From positions 1-37,629 of the forward strand of contig CAYOFI010000016.1 of assembly GCA_964403335.1 (NCBI GenBank): a stretch of 37,629 nt of DNA. The letters are read 5' to 3'. Position numbers and translations under genes: made by a program. The DNA comes from CAZYAK01 sp964403335 (GTDB lineage Bacteria > Patescibacteriota > Gracilibacteria > Peribacterales > Peribacteraceae). Of the stretch, positions 22,636 to 29,990 are shown in pieces. The notes beneath the pieces are model-generated. The model was not told where the DNA came from and made no database searches. It was given only the letters and a program-made list of their open reading frames with translations. The stretch's first letter is position 1. Every line of letters begins with the position of its first letter.

Positions 22636-23175
22636 CTGCGTCAGCGACATCGGTACGAACCTGCCAAACAAGAGCGCCGTCCGCGCATCAACGAACAGAT
22701 CCGTGTGCCGGAGGTGATGCTTGTGGGGGATGAAGGAGAAGCGGAGACATTGCCCACGGCCACGGCCCTTGCCCGTGCGCAGGCGGAGGGTTTGGATTTG
22801 ATCGAAGTCTCGCCCAAAGCCGTGCCGCCGGTCGTGAAAATCGGGGAATTCGGGCACTATCTGTACCAATTGCAGAAGAAAGAGAAGAAGCAGAAAGCCC
22901 ACAGCAAGCAGGTGGAAGTCAAAATGCTGCGGTTTGGGTTCCGCACCGATAAGCACGATTTGGACCGCCTGGCCACGCGCGCCCGCGAATTCCTGGACGA
23001 GCGTCACTTGGTCAAATTCTCCGTGCGCCTGCGCGGCCGCGAATTGGCCAATAAAGAATATGCCATCGATAAGCTCAAAAACCTTGTAAACGGCCTGTTG
23101 GACGCGGCGGAGATCGAGCAGGAGGTCAAGCGGCAGGGGGATCAGTTCATTGTGATTTTGAGGCCGAAAAAGTGA
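22636..23175 (+). CDS. infC: Translation initiation factor IF-3 (start codon non-canonical or uncertain)
   Basis: IF-3 binds the 30S subunit and enforces correct start-codon choice. The frame contains the family N-terminal signature RINEQIRVPEVMLV, then LIEVSPKAVPPVVKIGEFG, the lysine-rich linker QKKEKKQKAHSKQVEVK, and the C-domain segment GFRTDKHDLDRLATRAREFL. Between the upstream repeat and residue RINE there is no in-frame ATG, GTG or TTG. The first of these in frame is GTG 22705, which would remove the conserved RINEQ. A CTG start at 22636 gives 179 residues, a normal length. It heads the infC-rpmI-rplT order common to bacteria. A frameshift error near the TTTT run at 22629-22632 is an alternative. 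Confidence 0.85.
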   Translation: MRQRHRYEPAKQERRPRINEQIRVPEVMLVGDEGEAETLPTATALARAQAEGLDLIEVSPKAVPPVVKIGEFGHYLYQLQKKEKKQKAHSKQVEVKMLRFGFRTDKHDLDRLATRAREFLDERHLVKFSVRLRGRELANKEYAIDKLKNLVNGLLDAAEIEQEVKRQGDQFIVILRPKK

Positions 23176-23284
23176 GAATTTCTTCGAGAAATCGAGGAAA
23201 TCGAGGAAATCAAGGAAATCAAGGAAATCGACGAGGTGAAATGTCTCCTCGAAGTTCTCGATTTCTTTGATTTCTTTGATTTCC
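23174..23284. repeat. Short-unit inverted repeat, GGAAATC(A/G)A family
   Basis: The left arm carries four tandem 9-base units (GAGGAAATC twice, AAGGAAATC twice). The right arm has the complement, TCGATTTCTTTGATTTCTTT then GATTTCC. It begins at the infC stop codon and fills the infC-rpmI gap. The right arm itself provides the -35 box of the rpmI promoter. Confidence 0.8.
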
Positions 23285-23294
23285 AGGCTATACT
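23267..23294 (+). promoter_or_regulatory. Promoter of rpmI-rplT
   Basis: TTGATT (23267-23272), inside the repeat arm, and TATACT (23289-23294) are separated by 16 bases. The rpmI ATG at 23330 lies 35 bases after the -10 box. The leader lacks a Shine-Dalgarno site. Confidence 0.55.
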
Positions 23295-23329
23295 CCGCCC
23301 CCGTTCGTACACGTTCTCTCCCGTTTGCC

Positions 23330-23524
23330 ATGCCAAAGATGAAGTCCCACAGCGGTGCGAAAAAGCGCGTCCGGAAGACCGGAAGCGGCAAGTACGCATT
23401 CAAGCGCCACAGCCGCGGTCACTTGCTCTCCCAAAAGAGCAAGCGCCAGAAGCGCCTCAACCGCACGGTCATCGCCAGTGCGACGGATATCAAGCATTTC
23501 AAGGGTCTCCTCCCCAACCTGTAA
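23330..23524 (+). CDS. rpmI: 50S ribosomal protein L35
   Basis: A 64-residue basic protein with the family signature MPKMKSHSGAKKRVRKTGSG at the N-terminus and KRHSRGHLLSQKSKRQKRL in the middle. It is the standard length. It is encoded 18 bases before rplT and downstream of infC, the conserved bacterial order. In many bacteria L20 represses this operon, but no L20 operator is evident here. Confidence 0.97.
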   Translation: MPKMKSHSGAKKRVRKTGSGKYAFKRHSRGHLLSQKSKRQKRLNRTVIASATDIKHFKGLLPNL

Positions 23525-23542
23525 TCTCTTTCTTTCTGAGCC

Positions 23543-23893
23543 ATGCGCGTTAAACGAGGTATTGTCCGGCACCGTCGTCACCAGAAAATCCGCAAGTTAG
23601 CCAAGGGCTACCGCGGCATGCGCAGCTCTACATTCGTCAAAGCCAATGAAGCCGTCATCCGCGCGGGCGTCAACGCCTACAAGCACCGCCGCGAAAAGAA
23701 GCGCGACTTCCGCTCCCTCTGGATCACCCGTTTGAACGCTGCTTTGCGCAGCCAGGGCATCCGCTACGGAGTCTTCATCGCTGCCATTACAAAAAGCAAG
23801 ATTGGTCTCAACCGCAAAGTCTTGAGCGAGTTGGCCATCCATGATCCCGCTGCGTTTGCGGCGATTGTGAAGCAGGTGGGGGTGAAGGCGTAA
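23543..23893 (+). CDS. rplT: 50S ribosomal protein L20
   Basis: A 116-residue rRNA-binding protein essential for early 50S assembly. The N-terminal family motif is MRVKRGIVRHRRHQKIRKLA followed by KGYRG. FRSLWITRLNAALRSQGIRY is the globular-domain signature. The length is normal. There is no Shine-Dalgarno sequence before the ATG (TTTCTTTCTGAGCC), in line with the genome's style even for internal operon genes. Confidence 0.97.
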   Translation: MRVKRGIVRHRRHQKIRKLAKGYRGMRSSTFVKANEAVIRAGVNAYKHRREKKRDFRSLWITRLNAALRSQGIRYGVFIAAITKSKIGLNRKVLSELAIHDPAAFAAIVKQVGVKA

Positions 23894-23968
23894 ATTGTCT
23901 TTCTCTGAAACTCCCCCAGCACCTTGCGGTACCAGGGGAATCAGTTTCGTGGGGGTGGATTCCTACTT

Positions 23969-23990
23969 GCCCAGGCATTGCTGCCCGGGC
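23969..23990. terminator. Hairpin between rplT and the divergent-style island
   Basis: GCCCAGGCA (23969-23977) pairs with TGCCCGGGC (23982-23990) around a 4-base loop. A second smaller dyad with CCGCC/GGCGG lies near 24008-24028. They separate convergent rplT and the minus-strand gene ending at 24040; no clear T-run is seen. Confidence 0.45.
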
Positions 23991-24039
23991 CCTTGCCATT
24001 TGTTAACCGCCCCAGAGGGTAGGCGGCGCGCGGAAGTGG

Positions 24040-24756
24040 TTACTTCGGCGCTTCGTTGTTGAGGGCCTTCGCGCGTGCGAGGTCCTGTCGCCAGCTCGTG
24101 ATACCGAGCGAACGGCGGACTTCCGCGCGCAAGACCCACGCCTCGGCTGACTTGGCATCCATGCCGATGGCCTTCGTCGCGAGGACGTCGGCCTCCTTGA
24201 GCTTCTTCTCCGCCTGTAGGCTGCGAGCCTCCGCCAGGAGCTTCTTCAGCTCTGATGGCGACGGGACTTCCTCGGGCGGCACTTCGCCATCCATGGCCTG
24301 GATGACGCCGATCAGGCGTTCGACGTAGACTTTCTTGATGTCGAGTGCCGTCTCAGCGTCCGTGGCGCGGGTGTTGGCGGTGGCGATCTTGCCTTCGGCG
24401 CTCAGGTCCTTTGCGCCCGAGTAGATGTACCCTCCGATGCCGAAAGCGATGAGGAGTGCCGCCAGCAGGATCGTCAGGGCGATCCACGGGTGGGCCGCGG
24501 TCGCCGCGCCGACTCGCTCGCGCAGCTTCTTCGGACCGGTCGGGGTCGGTTGGAGGCGCTGCATGGCCTCTTGGATGGCGCTGCGCTCCTCGGGGTCGAG
24601 GGTGCGCGAAGCATCCTCGGCCAAGAAGTCGGCACGGTCCTGCAGGGTGTTCAGGCTTCCGCCGAGCAGAGCCAGCTCGCGCTGGGTGCCGGGCATGCCT
24701 GCCTCTGCCGCCGCACGGCGTGCGGCAACGAGGATTTTGTCGAGTTCGTTGCTCAA
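24040..24756 (-). CDS. Single-span membrane protein with C-terminal TPR-like helices
   Basis: A 238-residue protein of no recognised family. Residues 1-85 are predicted helical and cytoplasmic, one membrane span covers about 91-112 (WIALTILLAALLIAFGIGGY), and residues 125-235 are helical with a tetratricopeptide-like pattern (AEARSLQAEKKLKEADVLAT, then AEAWVLRAEVRR). The start is TTG with GGCAGGT upstream as a Shine-Dalgarno site. It has a near-perfect sigma70 promoter and G/C-rich third positions, unlike neighbours. It is divergent from the coiled-coil protein at 25056, and the two form a distinct unit that looks acquired or is chimeric assembly. Confidence 0.65.
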   Translation of the reverse strand: MSNELDKILVAARRAAAEAGMPGTQRELALLGGSLNTLQDRADFLAEDASRTLDPEERSAIQEAMQRLQPTPTGPKKLRERVGAATAAHPWIALTILLAALLIAFGIGGYIYSGAKDLSAEGKIATANTRATDAETALDIKKVYVERLIGVIQAMDGEVPPEEVPSPSELKKLLAEARSLQAEKKLKEADVLATKAIGMDAKSAEAWVLRAEVRRSLGITSWRQDLARAKALNNEAPK

Positions 24757-24802
24757 GAATGTACCTGCCTTTCGTTTTAAAGGAACCCACGAAACTTTAT
24801 GT

Positions 24803-24830
24803 ATAATACAATTAACAATGTTTTAGTCAA
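24803..24830 (-). promoter_or_regulatory. Consensus-like sigma70 promoter, leftward
   Basis: On the minus strand, TTGACT (24830-24825), a 16-base spacer and TATTAT (24808-24803). The TTG start lies 46 bases downstream, leaving a normal leader with a ribosome-binding site. Confidence 0.75.
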
Positions 24831-24836
24831 GATTTA

Positions 24837-24864
24837 TTGACATATAACGTAAAGATTGTATATT
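24837..24864 (+). promoter_or_regulatory. Consensus-like sigma70 promoter, rightward
   Basis: TTGACA (24837-24842), a 16-base spacer and TATATT (24859-24864). It is back-to-back with the leftward promoter: the two -35 boxes are only 6 bases apart. The transcript would have a leader of about 185 bases before the ATG at 25056, holding the hairpin-like GGGCTGCTTTGCCC (24893-24906); no known riboswitch is recognised. Confidence 0.75.
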
Positions 24865-25055
24865 TCACTTTACACTGCTTCTTCACATCACCGGGCTGCT
24901 TTGCCCGTGAGTTTTACGAGCAAAACGGCAAAAACACGTACCCATCCTGCTTTGCCCACCAAGTAGGACACATCTTCCGCAAGTGCGGGGACATGTCTTG
25001 CTGAGTGCGAGGCAGGGTGTGGTGCGTGGGAAACAACTAGAACAGGAGTAACTGG

Positions 25056-26207
25056 ATGGTGAACGTGCTGAAGAGCGTTGTGGTGCTGATCTTCGCGCTG
25101 CTGGTGGCCACGCTGGCCGCCGGCCGTGACGAGCAGCCGCCCCCCGACCCCGTGGTCGAGGCCCAGAAGCTCGTGGACGTCGCCAAAATGGCCAAGGAAC
25201 AGGCCGACAAGGACGTCACGAAGGCGATCGAAAAGGTCGGCGAAGTCCAGGTCATGTTCACCGAACTCAAGATGAAGTTCGATGACGCGAATGCGGCCGT
25301 CCCCAAGCTCCGCGAGGACTTGAGGCAGGCAAAGGACGACGCGGAACTGGCCGAAGCCAGCGCGGAGATCAAAAAAGATAAGGTCTCGCGTGGGCTGGCG
25401 GAAGCAGCACGCGCTGCCGTGAACAAGGCGCAGACCGACCTTACCGCCAAGGAAAATGAGGTGGTCGAGGTCGGTAAGCAGCTGACTCAGGCGAGCAAGA
25501 ACAGCTCCGAGGCCCAGCGCGAGCTGTTCCTCGCGCAGGGCGCGCAGCAGAAGGCGGCTGACGAACTCGTCGCCGCGCGCCTGGCGAAGGCCGAGGTCGA
25601 AGGCAAGATGCTGTCTGAAGAGCTGAAGAAGCTCAAGGAAAATCCGCCGAAGGCTGGTCTTTCCGACAAGGATGTCGAGAAGCTCGTCGAGGCCAAGTTC
25701 AAGGCCGAGCAGGACAAGGTCGCTGCGGCGCAAGCCAAGGCAATCGATGCTGAGTTCAAGAAGCGGCTCGGGGAGGGCAAGATCGTCATCCTGACCGCCG
25801 ACGATGTTCGCAAGATCATCGGCAGCGATCTTGCTGACCAAAAGACGCCGCTCGGCGCGCTCGCCAAGGAAGTCAGCGAGCTGAAGGCTCTGGCGGCAGA
25901 ACTGGGCGACATCAAGGAGGAGATCAACAAACTGAAGCCGGGCAAGGAGCCGACGGTGCGGGGCAACCCGAACCCGACGCCGCCCCAGCCGATGCCCATG
26001 GTCACGCCCCAGCCGGTCCCTCTCCCGCAGCCGGTCCCGGTCGTGGCGCAGGCCCCGAAATACCTCCTCCTCGGAGGGGTCAGCGGGCCTGTCTACCGGC
26101 ACGAGAGTGGCCGGGAGTACCGCCGCCTTCTGCCGGGGGAATCTCTCCCGGCAGGGCTGCCTCGGTGCCCGCTACCGCCCGGCGCGGAGATCTTCGTTCC
26201 GCGCTGA
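25056..26207 (+). CDS. Exported coiled-coil protein with proline-rich C-terminal region
   Basis: A 383-residue protein. Residues 1-22 are a signal peptide or anchor (VLKSVVVLIFALLVATLAAG). Residues 35-290 are almost entirely charged helix, rich in Ala, Glu, Lys and Gln, predicted as long coiled coil. Residues 298-335 are a Pro/Gln/Val-rich linker (NPTPPQPMPMVTPQPVPLPQ). The C-terminal ~40 residues (YLLLGGVSGPVYRHESGREY...) form a small ordered tail. The start is supported by ACAGGAG before the ATG. It could be a structural or surface protein; no family is recognised. It is paired divergently with the membrane protein at 24040, and its codon use is G/C-rich. Confidence 0.65.
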   Translation: MVNVLKSVVVLIFALLVATLAAGRDEQPPPDPVVEAQKLVDVAKMAKEQADKDVTKAIEKVGEVQVMFTELKMKFDDANAAVPKLREDLRQAKDDAELAEASAEIKKDKVSRGLAEAARAAVNKAQTDLTAKENEVVEVGKQLTQASKNSSEAQRELFLAQGAQQKAADELVAARLAKAEVEGKMLSEELKKLKENPPKAGLSDKDVEKLVEAKFKAEQDKVAAAQAKAIDAEFKKRLGEGKIVILTADDVRKIIGSDLADQKTPLGALAKEVSELKALAAELGDIKEEINKLKPGKEPTVRGNPNPTPPQPMPMVTPQPVPLPQPVPVVAQAPKYLLLGGVSGPVYRHESGREYRRLLPGESLPAGLPRCPLPPGAEIFVPR

Positions 26208-26224
26208 ATAATCCCACGCACTGA

Positions 26225-26275
26225 TGTCAGATTCTGAAGAATCTGACGAAACCCCTCCCAAAAGGAGGGGTTTGT
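26225..26275 (+). terminator. Double hairpin rho-independent terminator
   Basis: GTCAGATTC-TGAA-GAATCTGAC (26225-26246) is a perfect 9-bp hairpin. Next to it, AAACCCCTCC-CAAAA-GGAGGGGTTT (26249-26273) is a perfect 10-bp stem whose 3' arm ends in TTT. They close the coiled-coil gene. Confidence 0.85.
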
Positions 26276-26327
26276 GCTATGTGCGTAAATATGGTATTAT
26301 ATCTATAACATACACACCTCAATAGCC

Positions 26328-26588
26328 ATGGATGCTCAGCAATTCTCTGATGCCATTCGCGCGTTGACCGCCATCCCCGCTGAGAAGCGCAAAAAGCTTT
26401 TGGATGTGGTGGAAAGTTTATCCGCGGAGGATCGTGAGCGGATTGTGGCGCACTTACGTGTAATTGCTAAAGATCTGGATCATGCCGATCAAAAGCATGT
26501 GTCCGCAGGGATGCGTCAGGAGCTGATGGTGGATCAAGTGAAGCAACACGACATGCCTGTTTTGGATGCTCTTTTGCAAGCTGAATAA
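26328..26588 (+). CDS. Hypothetical helical protein
   Basis: An 86-residue acidic, helical protein (ALTAIPAEKRKKLLDVVESL, then AEDRERIVAHLRVIAKDLDH) with no known family. TATTAT (26293-26298) and TATAAC (26302-26307) lie upstream. Its stop codon overlaps the start of the following gene by one base (TAATG), so the two are probably co-expressed. Confidence 0.65.
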   Translation: MDAQQFSDAIRALTAIPAEKRKKLLDVVESLSAEDRERIVAHLRVIAKDLDHADQKHVSAGMRQELMVDQVKQHDMPVLDALLQAE

Positions 26589-28063
26589 TGCGACATTTTT
26601 CTGCTGCCAACGGCGTTCGTGAGCACCGGTTGCTGCATGTCATGCAGGAGGGGCCGGAGGCGATGCCGGTTGCCGCCGTGCCGGTCGAGCAGCGCATTTT
26701 GAATGAAATGCAGAATATGAACGAGCGAGTGAATCGTTTTGATCTCACCAAAGACCGGAAGGATGCCGTGGAACGCCAGCGGAAAATCATCGAAGCGAAA
26801 TTTGACGATATCCAGTACCGTGCGAAGACCGAAAACAAAGAATACCAAGACGAGCGCAATGCCTTGTTGCGGGAAGTGGATGAGTTGGTGTCTTATGCGG
26901 AATATCAGGCCGCCCAGGAAATGGAGAACCGGAAGGCGGGACGCTCTGAACACCAGGAAGATCGCCTGCAAGACGTCACTGTCGAAGAAAGCGGCGGGCG
27001 CAGGCATATCTTCATCAAGGCGCCGGCAAACGAGACCATGCGTTTCACCTATGTGAGCCGCAGTCCGGAGATTGCGCGCGTGCTGGGCGTCATGACCTTT
27101 GATTCCCGCACGGTTTCCATGAACATGCGCGGTCGGTTCAACGTGTCGCGCACGAAGGATAAAGAGGGCAATCATTATTTCGTCATCACCCCGGATGATG
27201 TCTTTGACGGAACGTTCACCATGTACATCGGCAATGAACATAAGACGGTCGACTGGATGAACAAGGCAACGCGTCAAACAATGGAATTGCAGGAAAAGCA
27301 GCGGAAGGAGCGGAATGAGACTCAGAGCATTGAAAGTTTGGAGAAAGATCTCAAGGCTGCCNNNNNNNNNNCCGCGGTACAGCTCGTTCAGCAGGCCCTG
27401 GCGATCTGCCCACGCCACCAGGTCGGCGAGGCGATGCTGCCAGGCGCCGACCCCGCTGCCCAGCACGTTGTCCAGCCGGTCGCCGCGCAGATCCAGATAG
27501 CCGCCGCACAATTGCTCGATATTGCGACAAGGATCGGCAACCTGAAGACCGAAGCAGATATTGTCCGCGAGCTTCCGGAGCTCCAAAAGCAGAAGAAAGA
27601 GTTGGAACAGCGCATCGCCGATCTTCGGAAGAAGATTTTGGAGTATCGTCAGCGGAACGGCCTGACATCGGGAGAGCCGGCACCCAATCGATCATTGCCA
27701 CTCACTAACGGAATGAATGCATCCGCCATATCGGCGTTGCCGCCCGAAGAGGCGGCGCGTGAGAAGCGCGTACAAGACGCGAAAGCGTTCGTGGAGAAGA
27801 AAGAAACTGATGTCGGGAGCAGCATGGGCGACGAGGCCCGCATCCAAGCAGAGATCAAAGATCTGGAAGCGCAGATTCAGGGGTTGAACGACGATCCGGA
27901 TATCAATCAACGCCAATTCGACGCGCAGTACCCGCCTCTGGAGAGAGCGCTGAAGGCAAAGAGGGGAGAATTGTTGGCGGCGGAAGCAAAAACCCGCGAC
28001 GAGGAATATTTCCTGAAGACCGCGAAGGAACATCTGGAAAAACTGCAACGGAAGGAGAAGTAA
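26588..28063 (+). CDS. Coiled-coil hypothetical protein interrupted by a scaffold gap
   Basis: About 490 codons with an N-terminal coiled coil (residues 30-115, VNRFDLTKDRKDAVERQRKI), a possible beta-rich domain (residues 130-230, GGRRHIFIKAPANETMRFTY), then coiled coil again to the C-terminus (KQKKELEQRIADLRKKILEY). Ten Ns at 27362-27371 interrupt it, and the next ~150 bases look foreign, so the real length and middle sequence are unknown. The frame staying open across this stretch is probably coincidental. No function is recognised. Co-expressed with the small gene before it. Confidence 0.55.
   Translation: MRHFSAANGVREHRLLHVMQEGPEAMPVAAVPVEQRILNEMQNMNERVNRFDLTKDRKDAVERQRKIIEAKFDDIQYRAKTENKEYQDERNALLREVDELVSYAEYQAAQEMENRKAGRSEHQEDRLQDVTVEESGGRRHIFIKAPANETMRFTYVSRSPEIARVLGVMTFDSRTVSMNMRGRFNVSRTKDKEGNHYFVITPDDVFDGTFTMYIGNEHKTVDWMNKATRQTMELQEKQRKERNETQSIESLEKDLKAAXXXXAVQLVQQALAICPRHQVGEAMLPGADPAAQHVVQPVAAQIQIAAAQLLDIATRIGNLKTEADIVRELPELQKQKKELEQRIADLRKKILEYRQRNGLTSGEPAPNRSLPLTNGMNASAISALPPEEAAREKRVQDAKAFVEKKETDVGSSMGDEARIQAEIKDLEAQIQGLNDDPDINQRQFDAQYPPLERALKAKRGELLAAEAKTRDEEYFLKTAKEHLEKLQRKEK
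27362..27371. other. Assembly gap (10 N)
   Basis: Ten undetermined bases, probably a scaffold join of unknown true size. Everything immediately to its right should be treated with caution. Confidence 0.98.
27372..27525 (-). other. Foreign-looking GC-rich fragment beside the gap
   Basis: This stretch is much richer in G and C than its surroundings and reads as good protein on the minus strand: EQLCGGYLDLRGDRLDNVLG, then VGAWQHRLADLVAWADRQGL and LNELYR. The plus-strand reading is low-complexity Ala/Gln/Pro. The minus-strand pattern resembles small helical effector-associated domains (EAD-type) of bacterial conflict proteins, but this is a weak recollection-based match. The right edge, about 27505-27545, is approximate. 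Probably contig-end contamination or a misjoin. Confidence 0.5.
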
Positions 28064-28064
28064 G

Positions 28065-28826
28065 CTACTTCGTCCCACTATGTAACCGCTTCGCCTCCGC
28101 CTGCGCTTTTGCATGCGTCAGCTCCCCGTAATACCCAATCATCGAGAGTATCAACATCACGATCGCCGTCTGCTCCAGCGTATTGCCGACGATGAGGGCG
28201 ATCAGTTCCGGCACGCGACCGAGCGGCGTCAGCCAGATTTCCAAGCCGTAGAACGCCAGTTCGGCAGGCGCGATGAGGATGATCACCAGCAAGAGCAGTG
28301 TCCACGCCACCTCCCAGAACCGGCCTGTCACCAGTTCACTGCTCCGCTTGAGTGCTGCGCGATAGTGCGCATCATCGATCACCATCGCGATGGGGTAGAA
28401 CGTGGTTTTCAGCAGGTAGACCAGGGCGGGGATGATCAGAAGCAATGCCCAGTAGATGGCGATGCATGCACGGAGGAGGGAGGTGCAGACGAGGGGGATC
28501 AGCAGGGGGGCGGATTCATGAATGACGGCCAAAAGCGAGCTGCGTTTACGGCCGGCTTTTTGTTTGAGCAGGCGTTTGCCCACAAGCAAAATCGCCGCCA
28601 GGCTCCAGTAGGCGAAGAGGAGGCGGACCACGGCCAAGCACAAATCTTGGAGGTGTTGTTGGGCGGGATCGGATGCAGGAAAAAGCGACCACAGAAAATC
28701 CAAACTGCTGCCGGGCACGACGCCCAGCCAGACGATGATGGGGACGAACACGGGGTGGTCGCGTAGGAAGTCCCAAGCTTTGGTGATGAGATCGGAGACC
28801 GAAGTTTTTGAAGATTTTTGAATCAC
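28065..28826 (-). CDS. Multi-spanning membrane protein of unknown function
   Basis: A 253-residue protein with about five to six membrane spans (for example VFVPIIVWLGVVPG, AVVRLLFAYWSLAAILLVGK, IYWALLLIIPALVYLL and WTLLLLVIILIAPAELAFYG). It has a short polar N-terminus (MIQKSSKTSVSDLITKAWDF) and a charged tail (THAKAQAEAKRLHSGTK). The topology resembles DUF975/glycerophosphodiesterase-membrane-domain-like proteins, but no catalytic motif is seen. The start codon is GTG at 28826. The preceding repeat separates it from the NIF3-family gene on the same strand. It converges on the coiled-coil gene with a 1-base gap. Confidence 0.6.
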   Translation of the reverse strand: MIQKSSKTSVSDLITKAWDFLRDHPVFVPIIVWLGVVPGSSLDFLWSLFPASDPAQQHLQDLCLAVVRLLFAYWSLAAILLVGKRLLKQKAGRKRSSLLAVIHESAPLLIPLVCTSLLRACIAIYWALLLIIPALVYLLKTTFYPIAMVIDDAHYRAALKRSSELVTGRFWEVAWTLLLLVIILIAPAELAFYGLEIWLTPLGRVPELIALIVGNTLEQTAIVMLILSMIGYYGELTHAKAQAEAKRLHSGTK

Positions 28827-28831
28827 GTGTG

Positions 28832-28950
28832 AAAGGCTAAGGCTAAGGATTAAGGCTAAGAATCAGAATTGACCGCTGATGCGAGTGTACCTCGCACTGC
28901 CTCAGAAGATCGCTTGCGAACTTAGCCTTAGCCTTAATCCTTAGCCTTTT
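28832..28950. repeat. Short-unit inverted repeat, GGCTAAG family
   Basis: The left arm is GGCTAAGGCTAAGGATTAAG with GGCTAAG (28835-28860). The right arm is CTTAGCCTTAGCCTTAATCC with TTAGCCTTTT (28921-28950). GGCTAAGGATTAAGGCTAAG is shared perfectly between one arm and the complement of the other. The NIF3-family stop codon (28941-28943) lies inside the right arm. Similar AGGCTAAGAGTAA material recurs at 29939-29952. Confidence 0.85.
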
Positions 28951-29918
28951 CTCTTGCCACTCCGTTCAACACGAATGAATCCTGATACGTCGACAGTGCG
29001 CAACTTCTTCTCCTCTTTCTTCAGTTCATCCAGCAGCAAGTTCATGCCGATGGCGTCGCTGGCCATGTGGCTGCACTGGATCATGTTCACGTGGTACTTT
29101 TTGGCTTCTTCCAGCGTCTTCTCCGTTGCGTGCATCGTGAGAATGGTGCCCACTCCCGCGCGTGCTTGCGATGCCAAGAAGTCTTCCGGACCGTTGGTGC
29201 CGCCGGTGAATTCCGTGGCGACCAATTTGCCCGGGCGGCCGTTGCCGTTGCCGCTGACGATGATGGGCGGGTTGCCTTTGCGGGTGTAGTAATCGTATTC
29301 GGGAATCTCGTTCAGCGCGTTGAGGATAGAATTCAAGTCATCAAACGGCTTGCTGCAGATTTGGTCTTCCACCAGTCTCCACACCAGGTTGTCGGTGATG
29401 GTGTGGGCGCAGAACGCGGGGAAATTCAACAGCTGGGCGGCACGTTCGCTGCGGAACAGGTTGTCCGGATGGATGGCCCGCCAGATGCGGCTCATGCGGG
29501 GGTGGAGCTGGGCTTCGGACACGTTCACGGGGACTCCTACCTGCGCCAAAATATCCACCTGCAAACTCATGACCTTATCCAAATCCGCCAATGCGCGGCC
29601 TTCGGGGTGGTGGATGAAGACGGCGTCGATGCGCTCGCCTTTTTCGCGCAGTCTGTCGGCCAAGAGAAATTCCTGCGTCTCGATATCCACGCCGCACATC
29701 AGCACCTGCACGTCTTCGTCGCCCGTCCCGTTGAGAACGCGGCAGTCGCTGTAGGGGTTCCATGTGCGCTCTTGGTCAAAATACTCTTTCTCTTTGCCCT
29801 CCAATTTGGCGAAACGATCCTTGTGCTTTTTGAGCATCTTCTCGATGTCTTTTTTGCTGCGCGGATCGCTGTCGATGCCGATCTCGACGGCACGCTTGAA
29901 AAGAGTTTTGAGTTTCAT
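28941..29918 (-). CDS. NIF3/DUF34-family protein
   Basis: A 325-residue cytoplasmic protein. Family-like metal-binding motifs are VFIHHPEGRALADLD (His-His), NVSEAQLHPRMSRIW, and near the C-terminus CSHMASDAIGMNLLLDEL (His with acidic residue). The family binds a dinuclear metal and resembles GTP cyclohydrolase I type 2 in fold. Its biochemical role is not established. The N-terminal 60 residues (KRAVEIGIDSDPRSKKDIEK) are helical and look like an extension over the core. The start at 29918 gives MKLKTLFKRAVEIG; a TTG 9 bases upstream is possible. Confidence 0.7.
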   Translation of the reverse strand: MKLKTLFKRAVEIGIDSDPRSKKDIEKMLKKHKDRFAKLEGKEKEYFDQERTWNPYSDCRVLNGTGDEDVQVLMCGVDIETQEFLLADRLREKGERIDAVFIHHPEGRALADLDKVMSLQVDILAQVGVPVNVSEAQLHPRMSRIWRAIHPDNLFRSERAAQLLNFPAFCAHTITDNLVWRLVEDQICSKPFDDLNSILNALNEIPEYDYYTRKGNPPIIVSGNGNGRPGKLVATEFTGGTNGPEDFLASQARAGVGTILTMHATEKTLEEAKKYHVNMIQCSHMASDAIGMNLLLDELKKEEKKLRTVDVSGFIRVERSGKRKG

Positions 29919-29990
29919 GAGGATCAAAAGGGAAGTTCAAGGCTAAGAGTAAAGGGAAATGTTCGTTGAAGTAAAGCGAAGAATTGAAAG

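Noticed and set aside
22463..22717. Open frame running through the REP-like element and the infC start region
   Set aside because: Part of it is translated repeat, and it is out of frame with IF-3. It is noted only because its ATT at 22628 lies after the GGAGGT site.
23174..23284. CRISPR-like array (regular 9-base repeats GAGGAAATC/AAGGAAATC)
   Set aside because: The units are tandem without spacers and are mirrored by an inverted arm; no cas genes are present.
24888..26102. 404-codon minus-strand open frame opposite the exported coiled-coil protein
   Set aside because: The plus-strand frame has a signal peptide, Shine-Dalgarno site, promoter and double terminator in the right order; the minus-strand frame has none.
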